Shown here: piece by piece, positions 26,122 to 35,999 of the stretch | Numbering within the stretch: position 1 is the stretch's first letter | Layout of the letters: each line of letters starts with the position of its first letter | Assembly: GCF_000420445.1 (NCBI RefSeq) | Contig: NZ_ATUY01000012.1 | Coordinates: forward strand, 1 to 41,108 | Source of the DNA: Actinotignum urinale DSM 15805 | GTDB taxonomy: Bacteria; Actinomycetota; Actinomycetes; Actinomycetales; Actinomycetaceae | Length of the DNA: 41,108 nucleotides | Direction: 5' to 3' | The notes under the pieces: model-generated | Database searches by the model: none | Told to the model about the DNA's origin: nothing | The model's input: only the letters and a program-made list of their open reading frames with translations | Translations under genes and position numbers: made by a program

Positions 26122-26311
26122 ACACAAAGTTAGTGGCAGTTGTGAACACAAAAGTAGAGCCTGTTGTGAACACAAAAATATTGGCGGTTACGAATAGAAA
26201 CTCGCTCCGGTTACAAACACAAAAATATTGGCGGTTACGAATAGAAACTCGCTCCGGTTACAAACACAAAATTACTGCTGGTTGCGAACGGAAACTGGCG
26301 CGGGTGGCGAA
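26122..26311. repeat. 23/24-bp minisatellite (47-bp higher-order unit) before malQ
   Basis: About nine units of the type AACACAAAAATATTGGCGGTTACG and AATAGAAACTCGCTCCGGTTAC alternate, so the array also shows an exact 47-bp period (starts 26169, 26216, 26263). Outer units are more degenerate. The gap 25949-26443 between tesB and malQ holds no credible gene, and frames read in the array are products of the repeat. Confidence 0.9.
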
Positions 26312-26387
26312 CGGAAAAATCTAACCTAGGAGTGAAAATATCTGGAAAACATATGGGATGCATAGGTTTCGTAAGGTTATCTGGGTT

Positions 26388-26426
26388 ATCCTTGATAAGG
26401 ATGTTTGTTGACACGGGATGTCCCGT
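26388..26426. promoter_or_regulatory. Two small dyads upstream of malQ
   Basis: ATCCTT-N3-AAGGAT (26388-26402) and ACGGGA-TG-TCCCGT (26413-26426) lie within 60 bases of the malQ start. Either could be a repressor site or a leader hairpin. No -35/-10 pair is convincing. Confidence 0.3.
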
Positions 26427-26443
26427 TGCGCGTAGGAGGGTTT

Positions 26444-28588
26444 ATGGCGGAGTTGCCTCCGGAAGAATTATTACATCGTATTGCGGATGCTTATGGTGTT
26501 GCACCTAAATACTGGAGTTTTTCAGGGCAATGCGTAAAAGTTCAACCGGACACCCTGGTTCGAATACTTGCAGCTATGGGTGTGGATGCCTCCACTGAGG
26601 GCGCCGCGCGGGTTGCGTTGGAGTATGCCGAACACCGCCAATGGCGAAAAGTTCTTCCTTCCACAACAGTGGTGCGCCAAGGCAATGAATACACTGTGCA
26701 GGTTCATGTTCCGCACGGCGCACAGGTTGCTCTCCACATCATAACCGAGGAGGGTGAACGTGTTGAAGTTCGTCAAGCTGAAGATTATGAACAACCCCGT
26801 ATGATTGACGGGATTCAAACCGGGCAGGCCTCTTTCGTCGTACCATCGACTCTTCCTTTGGGGTATCACACGATTTGTGCGCAGGTGACAGTGCCGGGCG
26901 CTCAGGAAAGTCACGACTATGAGGAAGCTCTTATTGTGGTTCCTCAACGCTTGCCTTCTCCTCAAGAAACTGAGACTTCCGGGTGGGGCGCGATGGGGCA
27001 ACTCTATTCCTTGCGTAGCCGTGAATCTTGGGGAATTGGCGATACGGCTGATTTGTGCGAGTTGCTGTCCATGTGGGGCTCGTTTGGGGCGCAGTTCTTC
27101 CTCATTAATCCGCTTCATGCATCGGAGCCTTCTGCTCCGATGACGCCATCGCCTTATTTGCCCGTATCTCGTCGTTTCTTTAACCCCATTTATATTCGCC
27201 CGGAGGATATTCGCGAGGTTGCCTACATGGATTCTGCTCAGCGGGCAATTATTTCTTGGGCGGGCGAGCCGGTGAAGCAGTCGAGTTTGCGCAACACGGA
27301 GATTGATCGCGACGCGGTGTGGAAGGCAAAGAAGAGCGCGTTGGAAGTTATTTTTAAGCTTCCGCGTTCCCAGGCGCGTCAACGCGGTTTTGAGTTGTAT
27401 CGTAAAAACGAGGGTCAGGGGTTAGAGGATTTCGCGTTTTGGTGTGCCCTGTACGAGAAGTATGGTTACGATTTCCCTGCGAATCTTTCTTCGCCGACGA
27501 CGCCCGACGCGCTCGCTCTGAAACCGCAGTTGGCGGAGCGTATTGAGTTTTTCGCCTGGCTGCAGTGGATTATTGACCAACAGCTTGCGCAGGCGCAACG
27601 TAGCGCACATGTTGCCGGTATGAAGATTGGTGTGATGCACGATTTGGCTGTGGGTGTGCAACGCCAGGGTAGCGATGTTTGGGGGAACCCGGATGCGTTT
27701 GCTCGCGGTGTGAGTGCTGGGGCGCCACCCGATATGTATAACCAGCTCGGGCAAAATTGGAGCCCGCCGCCTTTTAATCCTATTGAGTTGGATAATCAGC
27801 ATTATGCGCCGGTGCGGAATATGGCACGCACGGTGTTGCGTCATTCTGGCTGTTTGCGTATTGATCACGTGATGGGATTCTTTCGTCTGTGGTGGATTCC
27901 GGAAGGTGAACAAGCAGCCAACGGTGCCTACGTGTACTACAACCATGAGGCAATGATTGGTGTGCTCATGTTGGAAGCGTACCGTGCTGGTGCTTTCCTC
28001 ATTGGTGAAGATTTGGGGAATGTGGAACCTTGGGTTCGTGAGTTCTTAGCGGAGCGCGGTATTTTTGGTACGTCCGTGATGCTTTTCGAAAAGGACGGGG
28101 AAGAGTTCCGTTCTACAGAGCAGTATAAGAGCGCAACGCTTGTGACGGTTGATACCCATGATTTGCCGCCTTTAGCCGGATATCTTGCCGGTGAACACGT
28201 TGATTTGCGTGCCCAGTTGGGTGCTTTAGTCGAGCCAGAAGATAAAGTTCGCCAGGAGGCAGATCGCGAACGGGAGAAACTGGTTGAGACGTTACAACAC
28301 AAGGGATTTGTGGGGGATAACCCCACAGAACGAGAAATTATTGAGGCAATGTACCGATTTATTGCTCAAACTCCCGCCCAGTTGCAGGCTATTGCCGTGG
28401 TTGACGCGGTTGGTGAGCGACGTTCCCAAAATGTTCCCGGCACGCATTTGGAGTATCCGAATTGGAAGATTCCACTTGCCGATGGTACGGAAGAAGTTGT
28501 TCTGCTTGAAGACATGAGCGAACATCCGCGCCTTCATTCTCTTCTCGACACATACCGTAAAGAATACGAACGTGCTCACGGAGAATAG
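26444..28588 (+). CDS. malQ: 4-alpha-glucanotransferase MalQ (amylomaltase)
   Basis: A 714-residue GH77 enzyme that transfers alpha-1,4-glucan chains between maltodextrins. Actinobacterial MalQ is ~700 residues because of N-terminal beta-rich domains, seen here at residues ~1-180. The barrel begins near GWGAMGQLYSLRSRESWGIGD. The nucleophile is the Asp of RIDHVMGFFRLWWIP (~474), the acid/base is the Glu of GEDLGNV (~522), and VDTHDLPPLAG completes the site. The start is ATG 26444 with AGGAGGG upstream; a 13-codon longer frame (26405) has no such site. A terminator follows. No other maltose genes are nearby. Confidence 0.94.
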   Translation: MAELPPEELLHRIADAYGVAPKYWSFSGQCVKVQPDTLVRILAAMGVDASTEGAARVALEYAEHRQWRKVLPSTTVVRQGNEYTVQVHVPHGAQVALHIITEEGERVEVRQAEDYEQPRMIDGIQTGQASFVVPSTLPLGYHTICAQVTVPGAQESHDYEEALIVVPQRLPSPQETETSGWGAMGQLYSLRSRESWGIGDTADLCELLSMWGSFGAQFFLINPLHASEPSAPMTPSPYLPVSRRFFNPIYIRPEDIREVAYMDSAQRAIISWAGEPVKQSSLRNTEIDRDAVWKAKKSALEVIFKLPRSQARQRGFELYRKNEGQGLEDFAFWCALYEKYGYDFPANLSSPTTPDALALKPQLAERIEFFAWLQWIIDQQLAQAQRSAHVAGMKIGVMHDLAVGVQRQGSDVWGNPDAFARGVSAGAPPDMYNQLGQNWSPPPFNPIELDNQHYAPVRNMARTVLRHSGCLRIDHVMGFFRLWWIPEGEQAANGAYVYYNHEAMIGVLMLEAYRAGAFLIGEDLGNVEPWVREFLAERGIFGTSVMLFEKDGEEFRSTEQYKSATLVTVDTHDLPPLAGYLAGEHVDLRAQLGALVEPEDKVRQEADREREKLVETLQHKGFVGDNPTEREIIEAMYRFIAQTPAQLQAIAVVDAVGERRSQNVPGTHLEYPNWKIPLADGTEEVVLLEDMSEHPRLHSLLDTYRKEYERAHGE

Positions 28589-28610
28589 GTGAGGATAAAA
28601 TAATTTTCTA

Positions 28611-28653
28611 AGGTGGGGCGGTAGATATTTAGTACCGCCCCACCTGTATTTTG
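28611..28653 (+). terminator. Intrinsic terminator of malQ
   Basis: A perfect 13-bp stem, AGGTGGGGCGGTA with TACCGCCCCACCT (28633-28645), is followed by GTATTTT. Confidence 0.85.
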
Positions 28654-28713
28654 GGGAATACCAGTGGCGTTAGCAATCGCGCTGTAGTTAATAATGTTGC
28701 GTAGTATCGAGTT

Positions 28714-28740
28714 GGGGTGGCAATGTGATTGTGCCACCCC
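28714..28740 (-). terminator. Hairpin after pepN
   Basis: GGGGTGGCA (28714-28722) pairs with TGCCACCCC (28732-28740). It lies 52 bases past the pepN stop. There is no T-run on either strand, so the assignment is tentative. Confidence 0.45.
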
Positions 28741-28791
28741 ACCACGATATTTGGATATTTTCCAGGAGCGAGTTTAGTGTTGTGCGCGTTG

Positions 28792-31350
28792 TTAGATGTG
28801 CTGTGCGCGTGCCTCGCGATCGACAGCCTGGTTGCGTAATGCGCGCTGGGTGCCGTCGATTTGTTCTAGCACAAGGCGACGGCATGCTGGTGCGGCAACG
28901 GTTGTTTCTAGCCAGGTTTTCCCGAGCTGCAGGAGGTCAACATTAAGGTCTGTGCGTCCTGCTAGCTGTGCCGGGTAGGCGTAGTTCAACATGTTTGACG
29001 CGATTTCTACCGAGTTGTTGTCCCACATGCGTGCTGCTTCGTCGAAATATTTTTCTGCGATTATCACCATGGATTCCGGGGTGGAACGCATGAATCCTAG
29101 GGCAAGATTTCGTTGCCTCGTATTGGATGTGGGGTTGAGGATTTCTTGCCAGGTGGCTTCTTTTGCTTGCGGGCTAGGAAGTGCACCTGTTGCTTGAGCG
29201 GCAAAAATCTGCCCGTAAGATGAGGAATCTCGCGCAAATTCGGCATCAATATCCTCTTGGGTGTAGTGCCCGCTGGATGCTAAGGCAACCGTAATATTCC
29301 AGCGGACTTCTTGGTCAACGGTGAAGCCTTCCGGAACATTAATGCCTTCAAGCCAGCCTCGGATGGTGTCAATGTGAGCGTTGTGACTCAAACGGATAGC
29401 GTTGGTAAGAATTTGCAGTTGTGCATCGCTTCCGCCCTTCACATGTGATGCTATATCGAAGAGAGCATCACCGAGATATACCTTGAAATCTGCGCTTGTT
29501 GCGGGATCGGCGTAACGTAGCGCGGTGTGAAGCGAGCCAAGAACGTAACGTAGTACGGTTCCGTCGGTTTCGTCGCGTAAAACATTGAGGGCAAAATCGG
29601 CGTAGGTGTGTGCATCAATATCGCCGTCGCGCAACATGTCGTAAACGGAGAATACGAATACTGTCCGGTCAAGGTGATTGGTGAAGGCATTGATATGCGT
29701 TAAACCTGCATGGAGGCTTTCCTTGTCGAATCGGAGCTTGGCATACGCCCAGTCCTCGGAATTGAGGAGGATGAAATCGGGGCGCTGTTCGCCTACGAAA
29801 AGATCCAGCTGTGTTCGGGCACCTGAAATATCGACCCATTGGGATGAGGTTTGTGTCAATTGCCCGGCGTGAAGGGAATACCCCGCAATTTTCATGCGGT
29901 GGGGACGTAATGATGCGTGGGCATCGGGCGTTTGGGCAACGGCGAAGGATGTCACTTTTCCGTTGTTATCCGTGTCGATTTCTGTGCGAAGTGTTGTGAC
30001 GCCGGCTTCCTGCAACCACACTTTGGTCCACTCGCATAGATCTTTACCTGAGGATTGTTCAAGTTCGACGAGTAAATCGCGAAGTGTTGCGTTACTCCAC
30101 TTGTGTTTTGCAATGTAGGCGCGTACTCCGGCAAGGAATTCTTCCAGCCCCACATAGGCAACAAGTTGTTTGAGTGCGGAGGCACCTTTCCCGTAGGTGA
30201 TTTGATCAAAGTTAACGAGGACGTCCTCAATGTCGCGAATATCGGCGGCAACGGGGTGTGCTGTGGGTAGCTGATCATCATGGAGAGCTCCTACTTTTTC
30301 GGAAGTGAGGAAGGTTGTCCAAGCTTCACGCCAGCGCGTGTTATTCACGGCCGCCAAATGGCTCATAAATTCCGCAAAGGATTCATTGAGCCACAAATCG
30401 TCCCACCATTCCATTGTGACAAGATCGCCAAACCACATGTGGGCAAGTTCGTGAAGAATGGTGATGACGCGCCGGTCAATAATCGCACCGGTTGGTTTTG
30501 TGCGGAAAACGTAACTTTCAACAATGGTGACAAGCCCCGCGTTTTCCATGGCGCCCGCATTGTATTCCGGGCAAAATACTTGATCGTATTTACGGAACGG
30601 GTAGGGGTGTGCATAGTTGTGTTCGTAATATTCGAAGCCCTGGCGGGTGACCTCAAAAATTTCATCCGCATCCAGGTAGGGCGCAAGGGATTTCCTCGCA
30701 TAAATTCCGAGCGGAATTTCTCTACCGTCGATGGAACGATAGGGTTCGCCTTCCACACCTTCGTAGGGGCCCGCAACGATTGCTGCGAGATATGTGGAGA
30801 TGCGTTCGGTTGGCGTGAAATCCCACCGGGCAATCCCGTCCTTAACGTATTCTGGCTCAGGCGTGGGGGAGTTGGAGAATACTTGCCACCTGTCAGGGGC
30901 TGTTACGCTAAACGTAAATTCTGCTTTAAGATCGGGTTGCTCGAAATTGGGGAATACTCTGCGCGCATCTGCTACTTCGAACTGGGAGTAGAGGTAGATT
31001 TCTCCGTCGCTCGGATCGGTGTAGCGATGTAAACCTTCGCCTGTATTGGAATAGTATTGGGTGGATTTAACGTGGAGAACATTGGTGCCACGCAAATCTT
31101 TTAAGGGGATTCGGGAATTGTTGTAGATTGCGGGGTTGAGTTCGTGTCCGTTGAGGAATATGCGTTGCACTGAGTGCGCAATAAGGTCCACAAAGGTTGA
31201 GGAGCCTGGGGTTGCTTCGAAATGTATGTCCGTGATTGTCTTAAATGTTGTTTCGGATCCTGTTAGATCGAGCGCAACCGTGTATGCCATCGTACTGATA
31301 TTTGCGGAGCGTTCGCGCGCTTCTTCACGTGTAAGGTTTGTTCCTGCCAT
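28792..31350 (-). CDS. pepN: Aminopeptidase N (M1 family zinc peptidase)
   Basis: An 852-residue cytoplasmic aminopeptidase that removes N-terminal residues from peptides. The substrate-anchoring motif is GAMENAGLVT (residue ~265). The zinc site is HELAHMWFGDLVTMEWWDDLWLNE, with HELAH at ~300-304 and the third ligand Glu 18 residues later. A C-terminal ERAP1-like helical domain fills the last ~300 residues. The length is right for actinobacterial PepN (~850). There is no signal peptide. It lies 41 bases after pepO and is probably cotranscribed, which makes a two-gene peptide-degradation unit. Confidence 0.95.
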   Translation of the reverse strand: MAGTNLTREEARERSANISTMAYTVALDLTGSETTFKTITDIHFEATPGSSTFVDLIAHSVQRIFLNGHELNPAIYNNSRIPLKDLRGTNVLHVKSTQYYSNTGEGLHRYTDPSDGEIYLYSQFEVADARRVFPNFEQPDLKAEFTFSVTAPDRWQVFSNSPTPEPEYVKDGIARWDFTPTERISTYLAAIVAGPYEGVEGEPYRSIDGREIPLGIYARKSLAPYLDADEIFEVTRQGFEYYEHNYAHPYPFRKYDQVFCPEYNAGAMENAGLVTIVESYVFRTKPTGAIIDRRVITILHELAHMWFGDLVTMEWWDDLWLNESFAEFMSHLAAVNNTRWREAWTTFLTSEKVGALHDDQLPTAHPVAADIRDIEDVLVNFDQITYGKGASALKQLVAYVGLEEFLAGVRAYIAKHKWSNATLRDLLVELEQSSGKDLCEWTKVWLQEAGVTTLRTEIDTDNNGKVTSFAVAQTPDAHASLRPHRMKIAGYSLHAGQLTQTSSQWVDISGARTQLDLFVGEQRPDFILLNSEDWAYAKLRFDKESLHAGLTHINAFTNHLDRTVFVFSVYDMLRDGDIDAHTYADFALNVLRDETDGTVLRYVLGSLHTALRYADPATSADFKVYLGDALFDIASHVKGGSDAQLQILTNAIRLSHNAHIDTIRGWLEGINVPEGFTVDQEVRWNITVALASSGHYTQEDIDAEFARDSSSYGQIFAAQATGALPSPQAKEATWQEILNPTSNTRQRNLALGFMRSTPESMVIIAEKYFDEAARMWDNNSVEIASNMLNYAYPAQLAGRTDLNVDLLQLGKTWLETTVAAPACRRLVLEQIDGTQRALRNQAVDREARAQHI

Positions 31351-31391
31351 ATTTTCTGCTCTTTCTTTCGACGACGATAAATTTTGCGTGG

Positions 31392-33377
31392 TTACCAGAT
31401 TTTCACTCGCGTTTCGGGAGGGAGATAAAGAGCATCTCCTTGCTTAAGGTTGAACGCTTCACTGAATGTGTCAATGTTTTTTACGATGCCGTTGCAACGG
31501 AATTCTCCGGGCGAGTGCGGATCTGTGGCTATTTGTTGCTGGAGGAATTCGTTCCTTTCTTTTCCTCGCCAAATGCGTGCGAAGGAAAGGAAGATTCGCT
31601 GTAGCGCGGTGAAACCGTCGATATTTGGCGTGTTTTCGGGTGTGAGCCCGTTGCGTTCGAGGTGAATCTTGTAGGCTTTGACCGCAATACTTAAACCACC
31701 TAAATCTCCAATGTTTTCGCCGAGCGTGAGTTCGCCGTTGACGTGGAATTCGGAGTTATCTCCAAACTGCGCGGGAACATACTGGTTGAATTGTTCAACA
31801 AGGTTGCTTGTTCGTTTCTCGAATTCTTCGCGATCCTGTTCTGTCCACCAGTTGGAAACAGCACCTTGTGCGTCGTATTTGGAGCCTTGATCATCGAATC
31901 CGTGCCCGATTTCGTGCCCGATAACTGCGCCGATTCCGCCATAGTTGAGGGCTGCATCTCTGCCTTCAACAAAGAAGGGGAATTGCAGAATTGCTGCGGG
32001 GAACACGATTTCGTTCCATTGGGGATTGTAGTAGGCGTTTACCGTTTGCGGGTTCATGAACCATTCGGTTCTATCCACGGGTTTGCCAAGTTTGGCGCGT
32101 TCACGGCTTGCTTCATATTCCGAAATGGAACGCATATTGTCCACAAGGTTTGCCCCGGTATTAACGGTTGAATAATCGCGCCATTTTTCGGGGTAGCCAA
32201 TTTTGGGGACGAAACTATCAACTTTTTCGAGGGCGCGCTTCTTTGTTTCTTCTCCCATCCAATCAAGAGCGGTAATACTTTGACGGTATGCTTCAAGAAG
32301 ATCTGCAACAAGAACGTCCATTTGTTTTTTAGCTGCGGGCGGGAAATGCTGTTCTACATAGACTTTGCCGACGGCTTCACCCAGAGTTCCGTTAACAAGT
32401 TGAACTCCTCGCTTCCAACGGTCTCTTTGTTCTTGGGCTCCCATAAGAATTTTTCCGTAGAAATCAAAATTCTTTGCATCTATTTCCGGGGTAAGGAAGG
32501 TTGCACGCGCGCGAATAATCCGCCACAGAGTGTAGGTTTTTAGATCGTCAAGGCTGGTTGTTTCCCAAAGTTGAGCCGCCCCAGCAAGAGCATCGGGCGC
32601 AAACACGGTAATTGTGCCAAGTTCTTCCGGCTTATATCCGGCAGCTACCAGGCATTTAGCCCACTCAAATCCGGGAGCTTTCTCCACAAACTCGTTGAAA
32701 CTCATGGGGTTATTCAATAAATCAACATTTCGAGAATCCACCACACTCATATGCGAGGAAGCAATAGCGGTTTCCAGCCCAATAATTGTTGTGGCTACCT
32801 CCCCGCTTTTTTCTTCGCTATCTCCGGTTGCAAGTTGCCACATTCCCGGAACGTGTTCCTTGAAGGCTTCCAGGATTGGCGCGAAAGTGGGATCGCGATA
32901 GTAGGCTTCGTCGGGCAAAGAAATTCCTGCCTGACCCATGAAGAAAACATTGAGATTAGGATCATCAAAACTCGAATCAACACCGTAGCCGAAGAAAGTT
33001 CCCACACCCTGCGTTGAAAGCCGACCAATAATTGTGGCAAGTTCCTCTTTGGAGGTGGCCCCGCGAACATCCGCAACATCAGAATCAAGGGGAGTGGTGC
33101 CCAACGCTTCCAGGGTTTCCACGTCCATCCACGAATCGTATAAACGCCGAGCCTTAGCAAAATCCGCAGTTTCGCCACCTTCAGGGGACGTTAAAATATC
33201 CCGGATATGCTCTTCCGCAACGTTCCGTAAATCCATGAATGCGCCAATGCGAGATTCATCATCCGGGATGGGTGTGGTATCCATCCAGGAACCGTTGACA
33301 GCACGGTATAGATCATCTTGGATTCGCACCTGGGAATCCCAACCATCAACAACACGAGACATTTCTGTATTCTTCAT
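31392..33377 (-). CDS. pepO: M13-family zinc endopeptidase (PepO, neprilysin type)
   Basis: A 661-residue endopeptidase that cuts oligopeptides. The zinc site is VIGHEIGHGFDDQGSKYD (HEIGH at ~488-492), with the third ligand in LTLGENIGDLGGL. The substrate-binding NAYYNPQWNEIVFPAAILQ, typical of M13, precedes it. The N-terminal M13 domain begins at DDLYRAVNGSWM. There is no signal peptide or membrane anchor, so it acts in the cytoplasm, unlike many neprilysins. ATG 33377 is preferred because AGGA lies upstream and homology begins soon after; a frame ten codons longer exists. It is the first gene of the pepO-pepN unit. Confidence 0.94.
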   Translation of the reverse strand: MKNTEMSRVVDGWDSQVRIQDDLYRAVNGSWMDTTPIPDDESRIGAFMDLRNVAEEHIRDILTSPEGGETADFAKARRLYDSWMDVETLEALGTTPLDSDVADVRGATSKEELATIIGRLSTQGVGTFFGYGVDSSFDDPNLNVFFMGQAGISLPDEAYYRDPTFAPILEAFKEHVPGMWQLATGDSEEKSGEVATTIIGLETAIASSHMSVVDSRNVDLLNNPMSFNEFVEKAPGFEWAKCLVAAGYKPEELGTITVFAPDALAGAAQLWETTSLDDLKTYTLWRIIRARATFLTPEIDAKNFDFYGKILMGAQEQRDRWKRGVQLVNGTLGEAVGKVYVEQHFPPAAKKQMDVLVADLLEAYRQSITALDWMGEETKKRALEKVDSFVPKIGYPEKWRDYSTVNTGANLVDNMRSISEYEASRERAKLGKPVDRTEWFMNPQTVNAYYNPQWNEIVFPAAILQFPFFVEGRDAALNYGGIGAVIGHEIGHGFDDQGSKYDAQGAVSNWWTEQDREEFEKRTSNLVEQFNQYVPAQFGDNSEFHVNGELTLGENIGDLGGLSIAVKAYKIHLERNGLTPENTPNIDGFTALQRIFLSFARIWRGKERNEFLQQQIATDPHSPGEFRCNGIVKNIDTFSEAFNLKQGDALYLPPETRVKIW

Positions 33378-33623
33378 GCTGACTATCCTACCCAACACCT
33401 CCCGCATTATTTTTGGCTCGAACTTTTTTCGACGATATCCTCACCTATTATTGGGGGTATTTTTAAGGAAAAACATGGCGTTTGTTGAGGTCATAATGTT
33501 CGACGGCAAAGTTCGACGAGAAGTGTGGGTTGCGTAGGAAAAATAAGGTGTGGGTTAGGTACGAATAATTGTGGGAAAAGGGAATTATCACGGACAACAC
33601 ATGTTTGTAAAGCTGGCATGAAC

Positions 33624-33660
33624 CTGACAGGTAACGTGATGCACGATACAATATTTCCTA
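33624..33660 (+). promoter_or_regulatory. Leaderless promoter of rpiB
   Basis: CTGACA (33624-33629), a 17-base spacer, TACAAT (33647-33652), then seven bases to the ATG. Both boxes are 5 of 6 to consensus. Transcription should start on the A of the start codon, and no Shine-Dalgarno site exists. Confidence 0.75.
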
Positions 33661-34109
33661 TGAAAGTACATTTTGGAACAGACCATGCTGGCTTCGAACT
33701 CAAAGAATATCTGCGCGAAGAACTCGCCAAGGATGGCTACGAAGTTGTAGACCACGGCGTTTATGAATATGACCCTCTCGACGATTACCCCGCACCCTGC
33801 ATTGCCTGCGCGCAAGCAGTTGTGGATACTCCTGGATCTTTGGGAGTCGTTATTGGTGGTAGCGGTAATGGCGAACAAATTTCCGCAAATAAAGTTAAGG
33901 GAATTCGCGCCATCCTCGCCTGGAACGAGGACACCGCTCAGCTTGGGCGCGAACACAATAATGCCAATGTTATTTCTATCGGCGCACGCCAGCACACCAA
34001 GGAAGAAGCACTCCATCTGGTGAAACTCTTCCTGGAAACACCTTTTAGCGGGGATGAACGCCATCAGCGTCGCATTAATCAAATTGCCGACTACGAAGAC
34101 AAGCGCTAA
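33660..34109 (+). CDS. rpiB: Ribose-5-phosphate isomerase B
   Basis: A 149-residue enzyme of the LacA/RpiB family that interconverts ribose-5-phosphate and ribulose-5-phosphate in the pentose phosphate pathway. The signature GTDHAGFELK opens the protein, and the phosphate/anion loop is GVVIGGSGNGEQISANKVKG. Here the residue that is Cys in many LacA/RpiB proteins is Ser or Gly, as in the actinobacterial subtype that uses Glu as base. REHNNANVISIGAR is also diagnostic. ATG 33660 is chosen because the family starts there and the promoter sits directly in front; the longer frame (33525) has no support. It is monocistronic. Confidence 0.93.
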   Translation: MKVHFGTDHAGFELKEYLREELAKDGYEVVDHGVYEYDPLDDYPAPCIACAQAVVDTPGSLGVVIGGSGNGEQISANKVKGIRAILAWNEDTAQLGREHNNANVISIGARQHTKEEALHLVKLFLETPFSGDERHQRRINQIADYEDKR

Positions 34110-34141
34110 AAAACTGACAACACGTAGTTAAAATACAAGAA

Positions 34142-34194
34142 CACATAAATAAAACGGTGCGCGAAACCCACGTTAAAGGGTTGTGCGCACCGTT
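34142..34194 (-). terminator. Terminator between rpiB and cysE, oriented for cysE
   Basis: AACGGTGCGC (34153-34162) pairs with GCGCACCGTT (34185-34194), and an inner AACCC/GGGTT pairs as well. On the minus strand it is followed by TTTTATTTAT, so it fits cysE best; it may also stop rpiB transcripts. Confidence 0.8.
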
Positions 34195-34285
34195 CCTCTT
34201 GAGGCAGTTGTAGCGAAGTTTTTGAGGCAGGAGAGAACCTCGTTAGGACACCGGTAAAAATCAATAAAAACTAAATGTGCATTGC

Positions 34286-34858
34286 TTAAATGTACATCGC
34301 GGGGTCTATAAAGTATTCTTCCTCCGCTGTTTTCGGCTTCGTCCTCGCCGGAATTCCGACCGCAGTATTACGCGCGGGCACATCCTTAATCACAACCGCG
34401 TTTGCCCCGATTCGCGAGCCTTCCCCGAGGGTAATATTCCCCAGCACTTTCGCGCCCGTTCCAATCATGACACCATCTTCAACCGTCGGATGCCGCTTCA
34501 CATCTTCACTGGACGCACCGCCCAGGGTAACCCCGTGATAAATCATGACGTCGTCGCCAATCTCGGTGGTTTCCCCAATCACCACACCCATACCGTGGTC
34601 AATGAAAAAACGCCTGCCAATTTGCGCCCCGGGATGAATCTCAACACCGGTCAGAAAACGATTCAGCTGCGAAACCGCCCGCGCCGGCAACCGCAATCCG
34701 CGACGCTTCCACATGGCGTGAGCCACACGATGCCCCCACACGGCGTGAACGCCCGCATATGTTAAAGCAACTTCAAGGGAAGATTTGGCGGCGGGGTCGT
34801 GAGATTTTGCCGTATCGATGTCTTCTTTCATGCGCGCTAAAACGCGTGGCATTCGCAT
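34286..34858 (-). CDS. cysE: Serine O-acetyltransferase CysE
   Basis: A 190-residue enzyme that acetylates serine with acetyl-CoA, the first step of cysteine synthesis. The N-terminal helical part holds [27 protein letters not shown]. The left-handed beta-helix of hexapeptide repeats follows ([42 protein letters not shown]), with the catalytic His in FIDHG. This is the short form common in Gram-positives. ATG 34858 has TTGGAGGA upstream. Its product O-acetylserine feeds CysK, the next gene, but a 31-bp repeat array separates the two. Confidence 0.95.
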   Translation of the reverse strand: MRMPRVLARMKEDIDTAKSHDPAAKSSLEVALTYAGVHAVWGHRVAHAMWKRRGLRLPARAVSQLNRFLTGVEIHPGAQIGRRFFIDHGMGVVIGETTEIGDDVMIYHGVTLGGASSEDVKRHPTVEDGVMIGTGAKVLGNITLGEGSRIGANAVVIKDVPARNTAVGIPARTKPKTAEEEYFIDPAMYI

Positions 34859-34948
34859 ATTTCCTCCAATGTTGAGATACGACGACGAAGCCCGCCCTCG
34901 CCGTCGTACCTATTCTAATGTGACGCGTTACTTTTCACGTACGTGACT

Positions 34949-35072
34949 GTAACGTTTTGCGTCCGTAACCTTTCGCCTAGTAACGTTTTGCGTTTGTTTC
35001 CTAGCGCGTAGTAACGTTTTGCGTTTGTTTCCTAGCGCCTAGTAACGTTTTGCGTCCGTTACCTAACGTCTA
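34949..35072. repeat. Four tandem 31-bp repeats between cysK and cysE
   Basis: Units start at 34949, 34980, 35011 and 35042. All begin GTAACGTTTTGCGT and end in a (C/G)TA triplet. Units 2 and 3 differ by one base. The last three bases of unit 4 (35070-35072) are the stop codon of cysK on the minus strand. The array could mark or modulate the cysK-cysE boundary. Confidence 0.93.
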
Positions 35073-35999
35073 GTCGCGGTAACCGTCGAAAAGAGCGGTA
35101 GATACGTAACGTTCTCCGAAGTCGGGAACAATGGCGACGATATTCTTTCCCGCAGCTTCGGGACGACAAGAAATCTCCAACGCGGCCGCAATAGCTGCGC
35201 CAGCTGAAATCCCCACCAGCAAACCTTCCTTGTGAGCCGCCTCCCGAGCGGTTTCAATGGCAACATCGCTGGGGATAGCAATAACTTCGTCATACAATTC
35301 GGTATCGAGAACGTCGGGAACGAAATTCGCACCAATCCCTTGAATCTTGTGGGGGCCAGCTTTTCCTTCGCTGAGGAGCGGGGATTCTGTTGGTTCGACG
35401 GCAACGAGTTTCACATTCGGGTTGTGGCGACGAAGCGCGCGCCCCGTGCCCGTAATCGTTCCGCCGGTGCCGATTCCGGAGACGAGGTAGTCGACTTTTC
35501 CGTCGGTATCACGCCAAATTTCTTCGCCGGTTGTGGCTTCGTGGGTTGCGGGATTTGCCTCGTTGGTGAACTGGGAGGCGAGGATCGAATTCGGCGTGTT
35601 TGCAACGATTTCTTGTGCTCGGTCAACGGCGCCCTGCATGCCCTTTGCCGGTTCCGTCAGTTCGAGCTGCGCACCGTAGGCGCGAAGAAGGAGGCGGCGT
35701 TCCACGCTCATCGAGGACGGCATCGTCAAAATAACCTTGTATCCGCGGGTTGCACCGACCCACGCCAAACCAATACCCGTATTCCCTGACGTTCCTTCAA
35801 CAATTGTGCCACCGGGTTTCAACGCGCCCGACTTTTCCGCCGCATCAATGATTCCCACGGCGGTACGGTCCTTCACGGAATTTGCGGGGTTGTAGAATTC
35901 CAGTTTGGCGATAACGTTTCCTTCACCGTCGTTGAGTTTGTTAATACGAACGAGGGGTGTGTTTCCAACGAGTTCTGTTGCGTCATTGTAAATGGTCAC
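35070..35999 (-). CDS. cysK: Cysteine synthase (O-acetylserine sulfhydrylase) CysK
   Basis: A 309-residue PLP enzyme that makes cysteine from O-acetylserine and sulfide. The PLP lysine is in NPANSVKDR (~residue 42), the asparagine loop is [13 protein letters not shown], and the phosphate cradle is [13 protein letters not shown]. The C-terminal [11 protein letters not shown] is typical. The start is GTG 35999, with AAGGAG six bases upstream. It is upstream of cysE in the same direction, so the order is cysK-cysE with a 211-bp repeat-filled gap. Its stop codon lies inside a repeat unit. Confidence 0.96.
   Translation of the reverse strand: MTIYNDATELVGNTPLVRINKLNDGEGNVIAKLEFYNPANSVKDRTAVGIIDAAEKSGALKPGGTIVEGTSGNTGIGLAWVGATRGYKVILTMPSSMSVERRLLLRAYGAQLELTEPAKGMQGAVDRAQEIVANTPNSILASQFTNEANPATHEATTGEEIWRDTDGKVDYLVSGIGTGGTITGTGRALRRHNPNVKLVAVEPTESPLLSEGKAGPHKIQGIGANFVPDVLDTELYDEVIAIPSDVAIETAREAAHKEGLLVGISAGAAIAAALEISCRPEAAGKNIVAIVPDFGERYVSTALFDGYRD

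Noticed and set aside
26003-26324. Small ORFs of 63-64 residues upstream of malQ
   Set aside because: They are translations of the minisatellite, in several frames, with no start signal.
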